Of a DNA stretch of 64,000 nt, positions 63,790 through 64,000 are shown in pieces; the first letter of the stretch is position 1, and the number at the start of each line of letters is the position of its first letter. The notes under the pieces were generated by a model. That model had not been told where the DNA came from. It worked only from the letters and a program-made list of their open reading frames with translations, and did not search any database. Source of the DNA: an uncultured Maribacter sp. (GTDB lineage Bacteria; Bacteroidota; Bacteroidia; Flavobacteriales; Flavobacteriaceae); assembly GCA_947498505.1 (NCBI GenBank), contig CANMKG010000001.1, positions 744,001-808,000 of the forward strand, in the 5' to 3' direction. Both the position numbers and the translations under genes were made by a program.

Positions 63790-64000
63790 TATTTCTATCA
63801 AAAACATTTCTCATGTGGTATCCTTCTGCAACATAACCTTGGTTTTCCCAGAATTTAATACCTTTTTTATTGTCTACATAACAATTACATTCGGTGCTAT
63901 TGCATCCAATTTCTTTAGCGTAATTATATACCCAATCTAACATTAACTTGCCAACACCGTAACTTCTATATTCTTTTTCTATAAAAACATTATCCGCTTC
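63782..64000 (-). CDS. GNAT-family acetyltransferase, C-terminal part (runs off the window)
   Basis: The last 72 codons and stop of a gene continuing beyond base 64000. The segment EKEYRSYGVGKLMLDWVYNYAKEIG is the acetyl-CoA-binding RxxGxG/A motif A, and FWENQGYVAEGYHM is motif B. It overlaps hisD by eight bases, so it is in the same operon. The expected hisG would lie further upstream. Confidence 0.8.
   Translation of the reverse strand, partial: EADNVFIEKEYRSYGVGKLMLDWVYNYAKEIGCNSTECNCYVDNKKGIKFWENQGYVAEGYHMRNVFDRNNE

Noticed and set aside
1-64000. Search for tRNA, rRNA, IS elements, phage genes or riboswitches
   Set aside because: No cloverleaf, rRNA-like block, transposase, integrase or known riboswitch motif was found by eye on either strand.

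Overview
The window is a 64 kb piece of an AT-rich chromosome from a member of the Bacteroidota, most likely the family Flavobacteriaceae. The evidence is the 287-residue primary sigma factor of Bacteroidota type, the many short SPI/SPII-exported proteins, the very weak Shine-Dalgarno signals, HEAT/GIN/YaiO-type families typical of the group, and menaquinone (menF, menI, menB) as the quinone pathway. I see no rRNA or tRNA gene, no CRISPR array, no transposase and no phage gene. Almost everything looks like ordinary chromosomal core or accessory content.

Layout. 1-2.6 kb: partial menF plus menI, an esterase and a secreted YD-repeat-like protein. 2.7-4.7 kb: dnaK. 4.9-9.5 kb: a di-heme cytochrome lipoprotein, a tandem pair of 37-residue basic microproteins, a lipoprotein facing a GntR/FCD regulator, and an ECF sigma factor with a membrane partner. 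9.7-12.5 kb: amidohydrolase, MocA-like and XdhC-like genes. 12.6-18.6 kb: envelope proteins (vWA lipoprotein, OmpA-like lipoprotein, M14 peptidase, amidase, beta-lactamase-fold hydrolase). 18.9-24.2 kb: menB, a glycosyltransferase, a RadD-like helicase, a DUF6155-like protein and rpoD.

24.2-34.3 kb is the most system-like block. One leftward operon encodes a hybrid histidine kinase with an HPt domain, a single-domain response regulator, a membrane-anchored HEAT protein with a Glu-rich tail, a processive family-2 glycosyltransferase, an LtaS-like membrane phosphotransferase/sulfatase carrying C-terminal TPRs, and a TPR plus YaiO outer-membrane barrel. I read it as a regulated exopolysaccharide synthesis, modification and export machine. 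Just downstream of it lie two paralogous 32-33-residue acidic microproteins with their own candidate promoter.

34.4-47.8 kb: dipeptidase, thioesterase, DUF72, LolA-fold, a large Asp-box propeller protein, cysE-cysM, truA and small membrane proteins. 48.0-56.1 kb: an OmpR/HK pair, a MoxR-like ATPase with its vWA partner, a barrel protein, a GIN-domain lipoprotein and an S41 peptidase. 56.1-64 kb: a leftward histidine operon (hisD-C-B-H-A-F-IE in transcription order) interrupted by a four-helix-bundle (S23/IVP-like) gene framed by inverted heptanucleotide repeats, by csaA and by two GNAT genes. hisG must lie outside the window if it is present.
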